Origin: Sphaerolaimus hirsutus
Taxonomy: Eukaryota > Nematoda > Chromadorea > Monhysterida > Sphaerolaimidae
Assembly (NCBI GenBank): GCA_964036195.1
Contig: OZ038451.1
Location: 124,001-188,000 of the forward strand
Direction: 5' to 3'
Length of the DNA stretch: 64,000 bases
Each line of letters opens with the position of its first letter. Within the stretch, counting starts at the first letter, position 1. The notes beneath the pieces were generated by a model. It did no database searches, was not told where the DNA came from, and saw only the letters and a list, made by a program, of their open reading frames with translations. Shown here piece by piece: positions 12,626 to 24,736 of the stretch. The translations under genes were made by a program, and so were the position numbers.

Positions 12626-14290
12626 AGGTCATCCGACAGCGCAGTGCACTCAACGATTGAGTTGCTACTACTGTCGCCAAGTCAACCAGCATCACGGGGC
12701 ATTCTGTCCTAACAGACCGACACCCGCACGGCATCAGGTAAACAATTCACAAAATAAAGCCTTTGTCACAGCAACGAGCGCTAACTTTGTCAACGCTCAG
12801 GTAATCACAACGGGTGCGGCTTCGTCACAAGCGCCGCCATCGTATCCGCCTTCACACACGGAACCGATGAGCGCGCGCGTCATCCCCCCAGACAACAACA
12901 ATTATCGGTGGGAGCAGCAGACGCTGTACCAGATGGACATGGACGGCCCGCTGGACTTGGGCGAATGGCCGAAGCCCGCCAATGAGCTTCAGGCGAGAGC
13001 TCAGGAGGAAGCGCGCAAGTATCACAGTGAAAACGAGCTGTGGACAACGCTCCGCGCCGGCCTCATTAAGGACGGCATGGACATGGAGACCGTCGAAGCC
13101 AAGATCCGCTGCTTCCAACAGAAACGGTATGAGGTGTACCCAGACCTCAACCCGAACCAGATGTCATCGTCGGTGACAACTCAACCAAGTCACAGGCCCA
13201 CGGTGGAGGTGCTGAGCGCACAGGCAGGTTACGGTAACCCCAACGCCGCTACCAGGCAGCAGGCCGAACAAGAGTGTGAGTTCGATTTTGCGCCTATTGT
13301 TCATTTGCAAGTGGCCCAGGCTTCATTAGTTAATAAAGACGCTGAATTAAATCGAGTCACAGACCCTTTGTTAATATTCTTTGACACTGGATGCGAATAT
13401 TCATACATCAAAGCATCCGTGGCAAATGAGTATAACTTTGAAAACAAAGGAGACGTTGTTCTTCAAATGAATGTGTTTGCGACAAAAACGCCAGTCACAG
13501 TCAATACGTTTTTGATTGAGGCCCTCATGCCTATTTACAAACACGTCGACAATCAGGGCAATATGTTACAAATTCCGCTCTTATTGTGTGCGGTTGATAA
13601 TTTGGCAACATATGCATGCCCGCCTCCTTTGTCACAAGAAGACAAAACAGTCATTTACGTTGTGTATGGTAAATATGCACAAGAACAATTCGCGGAAACA
13701 CTTGAATTGACAGAAATGACTGATGAGTCTTGTCACAAACTATGTCAACCAGATGTGGTCATTGGTCAAGACTATTATTGGAAGTTCGATATTCGACCAA
13801 CAGAAGTCAAACTCCCATCTGGATTGATAGTAGTTGAGTCAATACTTGGATTGATGCTTGGCAGAAATGCGTCATCACAGTCATTTGTCACAACACCTGA
13901 CACCATGCCACATCAATTCATGGTATCATGCTGTTCACACGCATCATCAGCTGTTGCTGTTGGTCAAGAGACATTATTTCAATTTCACAGTCTTGAGTCA
14001 ATAGGTATCACAGATGATCCATTGTCACACGATGACGACATAGCAGAACAGTTAATTCTAGAATCAATTACATTCGATCCAGAAACTGGACGCTATAGCG
14101 TAGATTGGCCATTCAAATCAACAATTCATGAATTGCCAACCAACAATGCAGAAGCATTTCGCCGCTTTCTGTCATTGTTGAAACGTTTTCGAAAGGATCC
14201 GATTTATTCGAAACATACGCTAAAGTCACACTTCACGTCAACTTCACAAGGGCGTCATAGAACCCGTTTATGGTTCACAAGACGGTTTGC
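12600..14290 (+). CDS. pol: BEL Pol, knuckle and aspartic protease part
   Basis: This frame is +1 relative to Gag. It starts with a second Cys/His cluster (CARGAHRGHPTAQC, then CYYC..HH..FC), continues through a linker, and reaches the retropepsin-like motif FFDTGCEYSYI near nt 13378-13412, matching the DUF1758 putative protease of Pao elements. Near nt 14100-14240 it enters the Pao-specific segment upstream of reverse transcriptase (..EAFRRFLSLLKRFRKDPIYSKH..). Around 14240-14290 the coding sense passes to the next frame, so an indel or frameshift lies there. The ATG at 12231 is internal to Gag and is not the real start. Confidence 0.8.
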
Positions 14291-16364
14291 AAGAACACAT
14301 CTTACCACATCAACCTGTCATCACACCTGGCAGATCGACAACATGTCGTATAGTGTATGATGGTTCTGCAGGCAAACCAAGTCTCAACAATTGCTTATTT
14401 CGAGGCCCAGTTCTCACACCACTGGCGCTCGGATTAATGCTTCGTTTCAGAGCCGGAAAAGTTGTGTTATTGGCAGATATCGAGAAAGCATTTTTACAAA
14501 TTGCTCTTCACCCAAAATCACGCGCTTTCACAAAATTTTATTGGCTGCGTGACGACACCATTCCGACTCACAAAGATAACATTCAAATGATGCAATTCAC
14601 AAGGGTGCTATTTGGTCTCACATGCAGTCCATCCATTTTGTCGACTGTTATCAAATATCACCTGGAAGCGGAACTAGCTTCCATGCATCCCGCTGATTCA
14701 CACGAACGAGCGAAATTGGAGCTGTTGCTCAACAGCATTTACGTTGATAATTTAGTTATCAGCGTAGATGATGAAAAATATGCAATCCAGCTCTATCGTT
14801 TAATTAAAGCTGTTTTTGCAAAAGCAAATTTCAACATGCGCGAATGGATGACAAATTTGGGTGTTGTTTCTGAGAAAATCAAACCTGATGAACTCAACCC
14901 GAAACAGTCACAATGTATCAAAGTCATGGGTCTTGTTTACGATCACATCGAAGACACCATCGCGTTGCCAACTCCAAAGAAAGACTTTACGCTCATTGTC
15001 ACAGCCACACGCCGCAATCTGAACAAATTGCTGGCTTCAACATATGACCCTATTGGCATCACAGCGCCCGCGTTATTTCAGTTGAAATTTCGCGTGTCAC
15101 AAATAATTCAAAGGTGCAATATCACAACCTGGGACGAACTCATCGAAGACCCAGAGGCGGATGACTTACTGGACGATTTGAAACGACATCTCTCGTCCAT
15201 TAGTCAAATCAAATTTCCGCGCTCATTTCACTCTTTTGGCATTGACGTCAAAGACAAAACACGTCCCTTTGAGTTGCATGTTTTTTGTGATGCCTCAAAA
15301 GACGGATATGCCGATTGCGCTTATTTGCGTCAACAAGCGAGTTCACCTGATGAATATGGCTATGATGATTTCCGACATTTTAGTGGTTTTCTCACAGCTC
15401 GCACAAAATTAGCCCCACTTCCGTCAAAACAAGGTCAACCCCTCACAATCACACGCTTGGAATTGCTCAGTGTCACAATTGGTGCACAGCTCATCGATTA
15501 CTTACATCACGAACTCGTTGAGCTAGGTGGATGGAAAATTCACAGCAATTTCTTATGGACCGATAGTACAGTTGTCATCGGCTGGCTATATACTTCAAAG
15601 CCGCTGGCTACTTTTGTCAATAATCGGGTCACAAAATTCCATTCATTTATGTCAAAACACTGCATTCAAATTTGCAAAGTTGCTACAAAAGACAATCCGG
15701 CTGACATCGCGTCGCGAGGATGTACTTTTGCTCAACTAATGATCAAAACAATGTGGTTCACAGGACCATCATTTTTCGCTGAACCCTTCACAGCAGACAT
15801 CGTTGACATTTCGCAATATCAAGCTCAACCTGTCACCGAAGAGCTTGCGAAAGGCGACACTTATATAAGTCGACCTTTATACGCTGGTGCAGCTACTTCA
15901 CAGCCTGCTTCACAGCCTGCTAATGCTCTTTCACAACAAGTGCCTGTCAATTTGGATCCCAATTTGTCACAAACTGTCACCCCTCAAAATCCGTTTGTTG
16001 AAAGTCGGCAACGTCACATCCCATCAAATCCATTCGAAATAGATATTCAACGATTTTCAACACTGTCAAAATTGTTGCGTACTGTCGTTTATTTGCTTTG
16101 TGTCAAAACATATTGGCTCAATCGCTCTATGCATAAAGCTGCAAAACGCGACAGCGAATATTTGTCTAAGGCTATCACACAAGCCGATCTGAATGAAGCA
16201 TTTCGACATGTGTTGCGCATTGCACAAGCTGAGGAGTGCGCCAGTTGCATTTCACAAGCGCAACTGGGCAAGCACCACATGCTCAAATGGGACGCGTGGA
16301 ATAATTTTTTATTTTGTGTCACGCGTGTGTCTCACAAAGAACACCGAAACCCTTCGTTGTTTTA
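14240..16364 (+). pseudogene. pol: BEL Pol, reverse transcriptase and RNase H part
   Basis: Seen in order: LPHQPVITPG..RIVYDGSAGKPSLNNCL..RGP (Pao RT start), VVLLADIEKAFLQIAL (first catalytic Asp), LFGLTCSPSIL, and NSIYVDNLVIS where YVDD is expected, so the second catalytic Asp is Asn. RNase H follows (HVFCDASKDGYAD, WTDSTVVIGWL, DNPADIASRG). The frame is then cut at 16365 by a DNA transposon; the reading sense resumes across it in the integrase linker. The YVDN change, frame breaks and nested insertion mark this copy as inactive. Confidence 0.85.
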
Positions 16365-17628
16365 CACTACCGTGCAGAATAGTTGAGACTTTTCACACAT
16401 AGAGAAACAGTAGGCTGGGGGTCCACCGCATTTTTTTGCTTCCCAATTTCTTGTTCCTTGCCCAATTTTGATGCCATTTGAGTATGTTGGGGTTTGATGC
16501 TGCGGCTACTACGAAAAAATTTTGTTTGCTCAAATAATCCCCCAGGCCCGAGATAAGGGGGGTCTATAAAAAGATGTTCAATAAAAATACAAAAAATGGG
16601 CAATCTGGATGAGTGTCTTTGAAGCTTAATAACTCAACCATTTCTGGGCTGATTTGAATCATTCAACACTTAAAATGATTGGGACAACCTGCAGATTCTA
16701 TTTTTGTGGTCAGTTTAGTGATGTCTAAATTCCGTATGTTGGGTTGACCCAGTTTTTGAACATGAAAAAATAATTTTATTGTACATGCTATCATATAGTT
16801 TAGACAATGAGGATTCATTTAAAACAAAAATGAGTTCAATATCTCTTTCCAATCAAAAGTTATGGCACTTCAAATTTTTCAATGGTGTCTAAATATTTTA
16901 CGCTTATTTTACTGGGGTTTGCAGCATGAAAATTTTGTTATTGAACAGTCTATAACATACTTAAGACAGAGAGAATTAATATGACAACAACGTTTTTTCA
17001 ATATCTCTTTCCAATCAAAAGTTATAGCACTTACAAACTTCCATCTTCATTCCATCCAAAATAATTGCACATTACTCATTCACAGTTGGGCCAACTTTTC
17101 TCCATAATAGAGCAAAGCCAAAACCTCAAATTTACACACCAAATAGCCCCACTCAGTAGTATGCCTACCCCCATTTCTGAGTTGTTGGCTATGGATGCAA
17201 AACTGCAGCAAAAAATAAATAAATGCCACATTTCCATATATGCATTGCCATATGCTGTTCATGCTTAGAATGTTTCTTGCTGCACACAGAGCTCAGCGAT
17301 GCAGGCAAGCAGTTGCCATGGTGAAAAATTTGTTAAAAAACGAATGTAGGAATTGGATATAGACTTTAAAGTGAGATACTGGGTGGCTACTGCCCAAAAC
17401 AAGAAAAGTCTCAACTATTCTGAAACATGAACAAACTGTGTTAATATGTTTGTGCACTAGGAATATACGCAGATGTGAACTCGGGGGGCGGTCATCCCAG
17501 GGCATGTGTAGTCAACCCCCCAGGGTACCCATGTATAGTATCCAAAAGTTTTGCATATCAACCATTTCAAAATCCTGGCAACATTAATCACGCAGCGCAA
17601 AAAGTCTCAACTATTCTGCACGGTAGTG
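16365..17628. mobile_element. TIR element inserted in BEL pol, TA target duplication
   Basis: Ends CACTACCGTGCAGAATAG and CTATTCTGCACGGTAGTG are perfect inverted repeats extending through GTTGAGACTTTT, with TA on both sides (16363-16364, 17629-17630). Removing the element joins the two halves of the Pol reading sense cleanly. TA duplication suggests an IS630/Tc1/mariner-like mechanism. The interior (1.26 kb) shows internal repeats (AATATCTCTTTCCAATCAAA twice) and no transposase. Confidence 0.85.
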
Positions 17629-17630
17629 TA

Positions 17631-18676
17631 CTACCTACCAAAAACAGGGTGGTTAACAACGCTTGTGGTTACGCATTTTCATGAGCTTGCTGGTCACAGT
17701 GGCATGCTTCACACCTTAGCGGATTTACGCGAACACTGCTGGTTGTCAAGTAGTTGCAAAAATTTTGCGCAAATGCGTCACATGCCGCAAAGCAGAAGGA
17801 GGTCCATTCACATTACCCGATTTTCACACGTTACCGGTTACTCGAACTCAATCACAAATCAAGCCATTTCAACATGTTGGCATTGATTATATGGGACCGC
17901 TAGTTTATTCACAGAACGGCGCCCGTCACAATCAACACATTTTGTTGCTAACATGCTTCAGTACACGCGCTATTCATTTAGAGTCAGCCAACAGTGTCTC
18001 GACAGCCGACACAATTATGGCTCTAAACTGCTTCATTTCGCGTCGCGGCATGCCGGACACAATTTGGTCCGACAATGCCCCCGCATTCAAAAATTGCATC
18101 AAATTGCTGCCAGACGTAAAATGGCATTTTATCACAGCCAACAGTCCCTGGCACGGCGGCGTGTACGAACGCATGGTCGGATTAGTCAAACGCTTGCTCA
18201 AAAAAGCATGCGGCCGACGTTGTCTCACATGGCATGAATTTCTCACAGTCATGCTTGACGTTGAATTCTCCGTCAACACACGACCATTGTCATATCTGTC
18301 AAACACAGACATTGGTGCAGCGATACTCCGCCCAATACATTTTCTTTGGGGCACCCCACCACCATGTTACATGGATGAAAAACGTGAGTTGGAACTTGAT
18401 TCCACCACGATTCAGCCCATGCGAAAAATTCCAAAAGAGGAATGGGATGGGCCAACTGATGGATCTTTCAATCAGTCACCTTCACAAATTGAAAAATCCT
18501 ACACATTCACACCACCACGTGTCAATGACGTCAATTGCATTGACGAAATTGCACTTAACTCTGTGCCCGAAAAGGACAGAGATGACATCATATTACTTTG
18601 GGATCAAATTCGTCACAACCGTGAAGTGCTCTGGTATGAGTGGTCGCGTCAATATATCAACCTACTCAAAGATTGA
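17631..18676 (+). pseudogene. pol: BEL Pol, integrase part
   Basis: The HH..CC zinc-binding start (THFHELAGHSG..., later CVTCRKAEGGP) is split by a frame change near 17760. The catalytic core follows with its three acidic positions: VGIDYMGP, IWSDNAPAF and WHGGVYERMVGLVKR. The integrase C-terminal segment starts after an in-frame TGA at 18674-18676 and continues from 18692. The integrase inserts the cDNA; here it could not be made as one protein. Confidence 0.85.
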
Positions 18677-18691
18677 GCTAAAAATAAACGC

Positions 18692-19561
18692 TTGAAAAAG
18701 GGCACTATCAACAAGCCTCCCAAACGTGGCCAAGTGGTGTTAATCATTGATGATAAACAACCACGCGGTATGTGGCAAATGGGCCGCATTCACAAAATAC
18801 ACGTGTCGAGCGATGGCAAAATACGTGCAGTCACAGTATTGTCAAGCAACGGCCGTCGCACACGTAGATCTCCATCTAACCTTGTTCCTCTTGAAATCGA
18901 CACAGAGGACAGTGTTGAATACAAAATCGACACCGAGGTCAAAGATGATGATAAATCACAACCACTACCCGACAATGGTGATGATTCACAAAAAGATCAA
19001 TCACATCAACAATCACAATCTTCGCAATCACAACAAGATGCAAGACGAGCAAACCCACGTCGAACATGTCGCTACACTGGCACATATTCGTTCTGGAAAA
19101 ACGTGTCACAGTTAATGGCGCTCACGTTGCTAATACAGTCAAAATTAGCCAACGCTCTCACATGGACAGATCAATATCACAAAACTTTCAATCTGTGCCA
19201 TAAAACACGCACCGGTCACGCGATTCAACTTCCGGAAAAAGTAACATGTCACTTTCCTCAAGTTAACGCCATAGAGGATATTGTGATATCCATATGGATG
19301 TTGCGTGTTCAGCTGCAAACGACACCCATTTATAGATGCTTTCAACAAGAGCATACTATAATCACATATATGAGTCTGGTGGGCGGAAAATCTATGCTGC
19401 CACCAGAGATCATTAAAAATCACAGAGTCACAACCTACGATTGCATGATCGCCTACCAAAATAAAACTTGGAAAGGCGAACCCTTGATAAAAATCGGTCA
19501 TGCATTGTGGAGTACCAACAAAGCACATCGATTATTGTTACTTTTGTCACAATATGAGTAA
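18692..19561 (+). pseudogene. integrase C-terminus and start of envelope-like region
   Basis: The first 70 residues are the Pao integrase tail (PKRGQVVLIIDDKQPRGMW, then a VLSSNGRRTRRSPSNLVPLE-like stretch; DUF5641 type), in the same frame as the integrase core. A Ser/Gln/Asp-rich linker and a hydrophobic segment (SQLMALTLLIQSKLANAL) follow, then a Cys-containing region with NKT/NAT-like sites. The hydrophobic stretch could be the signal peptide of an envelope-like glycoprotein that continues in another frame from about 19500. Confidence 0.6.
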
Positions 19562-20825
19562 CACAGTGATGAACTTTCACATAGAGGAAGGCGTGGTTGC
19601 AAGTCTTGACGGAAAGAAAATTGTTTCCGAAATTCAAGATTTGTCACATTGCAACCCACAAGCCTGCTATTGTTATGACAGCGACAATGGCGTCTCTTTA
19701 TGGAACGCTACTGCTTTCAACAAACAGTGTGCATTCCAAGAAATTGGTCAATTTAACGCGCAATATTCACAAAACCATTATGTAGTGGAAACATTACAAG
19801 CTGCATTTTCGGTCACATGGAGATCACAACAATTTCCAAATAATGCAGAATGCGTACCGAAAGACGCGAAATACATTGACCAAGGCTCAGCATTCATTCA
19901 ATTTCTTAGATACCAACAAAAGATTTTGAAAAAGCCAGAAGCCGAAAAGGCTCCTCTTCATTTTAAGCTCGCACCAGACCTCGATGTTGGTGTATTTCAC
20001 TTACTCACAGCCCGTCAACAATATGAAGTCGACAAAATTGCACATCTTGAACGTAAACAATTTGGATCCATCTGGCAACAATTGTGTCACATCCGTCAAA
20101 CCCAGCTGGATATAATTCATGCAATTATCACATTCAATCCCACGCTTGGCTTGCGAGCATTGCTAGGACGTCAAAATCTCTATGCTGAATGGCATGGAGA
20201 TATATTGATGTTCTGGGATTGTAAACCTGTCACAGCAGAAATTATTTACTTTCAACATCAATATAACAATACTTGTTATAAATTTCTGCCGGTCAAAGTC
20301 ACAGACCACCCGCATATTATGTTCGTTGCTCCTGGTACCAATGATCTAATCACACATTCACCAATAGATCATTGTCTCATGAAAGATCACAAATATTATC
20401 AATTAAATGATCAATCATGGGCCAACGAAAATGGACCAACAAACTTGCATGTCACAAAACTCCCAATCAAATTAAGTTGGGCTGGCTCGTGGAAACCATT
20501 CACACTAAATGTTTCTGGGTCACCAGGTGTAAGCATGACTGACATTGCATTCAGTATCATGGCTGCACATCACCACTTTCAAAATCTGCAGCGACTCGAA
20601 CAACAAGTCACACGTTCAGTCGATTACATTTCAACAAAATCCAACGATCCTAAAGCCGTGCAGGCGTATATTGCTGGCATCGGCCAAGGGGTTGGTGCAT
20701 ATTTTGAAGGTGTAGGTAAAGAATTGGGTCACATCATTCACGGTAGCGTCACAGGTGGTGCGTCTGCATTAGATACGTTACTTACTGGGCCACTTCAAAC
20801 CGCTGTGAACATTATTATCATATAA
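19500..20825 (+). pseudogene. envelope-like glycoprotein region of the BEL element
   Basis: A 441-codon frame downstream of integrase, where BEL elements with a third gene carry env. It is Cys-rich in its first part (CNPQACYCYDSD..), has several N-x-S/T sites, and ends with a Gly-rich segment followed by a hydrophobic run that stops in an AT-repeat at about 20815-20860. The hydrophobic run resumes in another frame (IITITCIGYISYVY, about 20867-20908), so the probable membrane anchor is interrupted by AT-microsatellite change. The family of the glycoprotein is not recognised. It is non-functional as it stands. Confidence 0.5.
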
Positions 20826-20866
20826 TCTATAATATTATAATATATATTATCAGCTGTATACTCATT

Positions 20867-21790
20867 ATTATCACAATCACTTGTATTGGGTATATCAGTT
20901 ATGTTTACATGCAGTGGCGGCTTGTAACCAGCAGGGGTATGCTGCCAGACATCAAGGGATTTTTCCAAAGAAAGGGCAGAAAGGACAAGGACCCAAACAA
21001 CAGGGGCCACTGTCCGTTCAGCAAGGAAAAATCGGTAAGCGACGGCGACGTAACCGCCAGAAGAAACAGAAAAGCGGTTTCAACAAACCCGCTTTGTCAA
21101 GTGAACCCGTCACACAAACGTCAAGTTCGTCACAGTTACAGTCGAAGTTTGTCACACCCCTCAAACGAGTTTCTCCATTCAAACGACTTTCCGTTAAAGG
21201 ACGCTCGGTACAGTCTAGATCGGATCCCCTGGTCAGCTATAGTACCCAGCGCGCCGAAGAAATCGAGATGGAGACGGGTGCGCGCCGAGTCACAAGACCT
21301 GCACCCTCCTGCGAGTCACAAACGCAGAGCTCGTCGCCAAACGCCAAATTCACAGTCACAGAGCCCGTCACAACAGAGGTCACCATGGAAGACGCGATCC
21401 CTGACCGCGAGCCCTTGCAAAAGCGACTCAAGAGATTCGCCGGAGTCGCAGGGCTTCCAGGTGAGCAGCAATCGTCAAACCAGACATTTCCCTCTATACC
21501 CCAATCTTTTCACAAATTCAATAACGTCAATCAAAAACTGGTCAAATCAAAAATTAAACGATCTAAAAAGATCCGTGACTTTCCTCAGACAAACACCTTC
21601 ACAGTCCGACATAGAGCTCGGAGAGATGGAAGAAAATCACGTTCTGGATCTAGATCCCCCTCCGTACCATTTGACCAACTCAACACAATCACTTCACAAT
21701 GTTCGACCACATTCACAACCTCCCATGTCCCCTTGCTACCAAACAAACCGCTTGCAGCAACGGAACAATGGCAGCCAACCGAGCCATTGA
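20867..21790 (+). pseudogene. membrane anchor and basic/Ser-rich tail of the envelope-like region
   Basis: After the second half of the anchor (about 20867-20908), a roughly 290-residue tail in the same frame is rich in Ser, Arg and Lys and contains DLDPPPYHL near 21650-21680. PPxY is the motif that recruits Nedd4-type ubiquitin ligases in retroviral budding. An overlapping frame (20881-21870) is also open, so the choice of frame is an inference from continuity with the anchor. Confidence 0.4.
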
Positions 21791-21870
21791 AGACAAGCGT
21801 CGACAAGACCGAGACGCTCCGACAAGCCCTCGAGCAACTCGTCGAGGAATCTGAGAAGCTCCCCAACTGA

Positions 21871-22147
21871 CCAGGTCGACCGGGAAGGGCCCCAGAAGAC
21901 CAGGTGCCCGGGCACGGGGAAGGCCGCCAGCCTGAGGAGGATGCCGTCGAACCCATGGACGAGCATCATGAGGAGGGCCGGGAAAATGCCGGCGTTGAGG
22001 ACGCCGACGATCTGCTACCACAGGAGTGATGAAAGTGTCACAGGCGTTTGATTTTGATTTTCACATCAATAATCTTTTCATATCAAGTGCCGTGATTGGC
22101 TGCGATAAAATTAAATTAGATTTAATTTTTAATTCTCATTTCGGGAG
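21871..22147. other. BEL 3' untranslated region and weak polypurine tract
   Basis: No convincing ORF. The bases before the 3' LTR read TTTCGGGAG; this short purine run is the only candidate polypurine tract. Confidence 0.5.
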
Positions 22148-23219
22148 TGTGTAACATTATCGAAAAATGTAAAACTTTTAATATTTAAGTTGACTTTCTT
22201 ATGTTCGCTTTTATATTTAGTTAATTCAATTTATCAATATTCCTTTTCAGTTCACATTCCACCTTTTAACATCTTCACATTCACCATTTAATATCTCAAG
22301 CGATCATGTTTACAACGTGCGCTTTACGTTGCTCACATATTTAGATCTTAGTCATTGCTCACATTCCGCCACATTTCCTTGACAAGCAGCACGCAAATAC
22401 GCCGACATGTTTATGTTAAGCGGCGGGCTCGCCCCAAGCGCCATTTCAAATGCTGTCTGGCTTGTCTCACATTTTCACTATCTTGCCAGTTTAGCTCGCT
22501 TTTCGTCGGAAGAGCGAGCGGGCAAGAGTTGAACTTTCACAATTGGAAATGTTGGGTAAAAATTGGAGATTAGAGCCGACCGATTGGCGCCAAGCTAGTC
22601 GCCATCGGTCTGGCCCTTAAAAGCCGATCTCACAGCTAAAATCGGCAGTGTTTGCAACCTCGTCAACTTCACACAAATATCTTCCTAGGATCTAAATAAG
22701 CGCCGTTGTCACCTTTATTAAGTCGCTTATTTTTGGTGCTAAGTTTTAACTCTTGGTGCTTTAAATCACCTTAGTGCTTTATTCACATCCGCGCTATTTA
22801 AGGTGCTTTGTTCACAACCGCGCCACTTAATTATCGCCTTGTTGTCGTAATTAAGTGCCTTCTTTAAATTGCCTTATTTCTTTGGTAATTTGCGTTTAAT
22901 TTACTTTTCATTTAAGTAATTAATTTAGCTGTAAATTAATTCCCTTATTTAAGTATATTTTATTCGCATTTAATTCTTTGTATTTAATTGTCTAAATAAA
23001 AAGGTTCGTCAAACCCTTTTGGAAACAATCTAAATATTGAATCACACTAACTCACGTCAATTCACTTCAACTCAACTAATCACATTGATAAAATAGCGGA
23101 ACGTCAACTAAGAGACGACGCCTCACGTCACAATTCATTCGTTCACATTCGTCCTCTTCCTCGGTTAGGAATAGGAGCTCGTTCACAAGTCAACTCAACT
23201 AGTTCCGTACTATTTTACA
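22148..23219 (+). repeat. 3' LTR of Pao/BEL element
   Basis: 1072-bp partner of the 5' LTR, followed by AGGGT (23220-23224), the second half of the target duplication. It lacks the 17-bp GC-rich segment of the 5' LTR. Confidence 0.95.
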
Positions 23220-23502
23220 AGGGTCATTATTTCCTCAGCCGAATTTTAGGGGGATATTTCGAGGGGGGTTAATTCAAGGGGGGGTTAATTTGAGGTTAAA
23301 GATGATAGGTATGTTTTTTTTCCTAAAATAAATGGGTCATTGTTTTTTACATGTGTTCTGCATTACACATAATCAGAAACTGCAGGTTTTGCCAACTACA
23401 TTCTCTAGACGCATTTTGGGTGAGGGTATTTCGAGGGGGGGGGTATTTTTTATGTGTTGTCTGTTGTGTATTGCGAAGAAATATGGTAGTTTGTTGATGC
23501 AG

Positions 23503-23566
23503 GCACGACTTTGGCATCATATCGGTCTTGAAAGAAATCTAACGCACATTGACACTGGTGCTTACG
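23503..23566 (+). pseudogene. C-type lectin exon, copy 1
   Basis: A 64-bp exon with acceptor GATGCAG and donor GTTAGC, reading ..WHHIGLERNL..DTGAY(G). It has the same length and splice phase as the copy 2 exon at 52166-52229. W-x-x-IGL is the central strand motif of C-type lectin domains. The rest of this gene copy is broken by insertions. Confidence 0.65.
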
Positions 23567-23662
23567 GTTAGCGTCAGATGTGTTACTAGCATTAAAAAAA
23601 GATTGATATTGAGAAACTGAATTTAAAGACATCCCTGGAAAAACTCTCAAAAATCAAATATA

Positions 23663-24094
23663 CCGTATTTACTCGAATAATTCCCCCGGGGAATTATTTT
23701 TTCGTCAGCCATTTTTTAGGGGGGAACTATTCGAGGGGGGGAATTATTCAAGTGGGGGGATTATTATTTCGTCAAAATTTTCAAGCATGTTTCTATCACA
23801 CTACATACACATGCATGTCCTGTTTCTATTGGTAGTGCACATTACATTGCATCTTTGCACTCTTGGCGTGCTACACTGCATTCGATGAATCAAATGACAG
23901 GTTTTTTGCTTGGTTTGACTTCATCAATCGTTTTTCTCTCTCAAATAAATGTGCATTATCTACCCTCCGTCATTGGGGGGGGGGGGGGGGAATTTTTCAA
24001 GTGGGGGAATTATTTTTTCCTCACTCATCTAACAGTGGGGAATTATTCGAGGGGGGAATTATTCAAGTGGGGGGAATTATTCGAGTAAATACGG
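23663..24094. mobile_element. CCGTATT-family TIR element (TTACTCGAATAATT subtype)
   Basis: Flanked by TA (23661, 24095). Ends CCGTATTTACTCGAATAATT / AATTATTCGAGTAAATACGG. Contains a long poly-G run near 23968 and no ORF of its own. Confidence 0.8.
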
Positions 24095-24736
24095 TAATCA
24101 ACTGTCCGTAGACATTTCAGAAAATGTCATTCAATTGCCGAAAAAATAACTCAAAGCTCTTAGTGCAAAAATGCTTGTAAATATTTTTGGCCATACTTTC
24201 CTTATGGAAAACAAGATGGCACAAGATACTGGTGATTTGCATATATTATGGTAACTTTGGTGCTATTAACACCAACGTCTCGATGCTTTTTACATCACTA
24301 ACGATGGCAAAAAAAGATTCGAAAATTCGAAAATATTTTCGAATTTTTTCATAATTTTCGAATTTTTATTTCACCCCTGGAAAAAACACTTAAAAATCGA
24401 TTTATTTTTCAAAAAATTCGAAAATTCGAAAATTCAAAAATTCGAAAATAGTTTTCGAATTTTTCAGGTGATTCAAGGCGACAAACCGCACTCTTAAGTT
24501 CAGTGTGCTAAAAAAAATCGACAATTAATATGCGATGGGTCTGAAAACGCCTGATGTAATGAAAAAAATCCATTGAAATCACGTCCGTCTGCGGCTGACG
24601 CGAAGCCCGAGTCCGACACATCAGTTGAGGAACTGAATGCACAGAGCTGCCCGAACAATTAGAACCGCGGCGCTCTACTCCCGCGGAAACAGACGCCGGA
24701 CCATCAAAAAAATTGTCCGAAATATAAGTCCACATA

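Larger units (their letters stand above)
9699..23219 (+). mobile_element. Pao/BEL LTR retrotransposon, complete but degraded
   Basis: The order is LTR, primer site, gag, protease, RT/RNase H, integrase, envelope-like region, LTR. Total 13.5 kb, including a 1.26-kb DNA transposon in pol. It inserted into an older CCGTATT-type element (left part 9357-9698, right part 23225-23486) whose unoccupied counterpart is in copy 2 at about 51729-52150. Confidence 0.93.

Noticed and set aside
12852-13118. minus-strand frame inside BEL pol
   Set aside because: Shadow of the plus-strand protease region.
21585-22021. minus-strand frames over the end of the BEL element
   Set aside because: GC-rich shadows of the plus-strand tail region; no domain.
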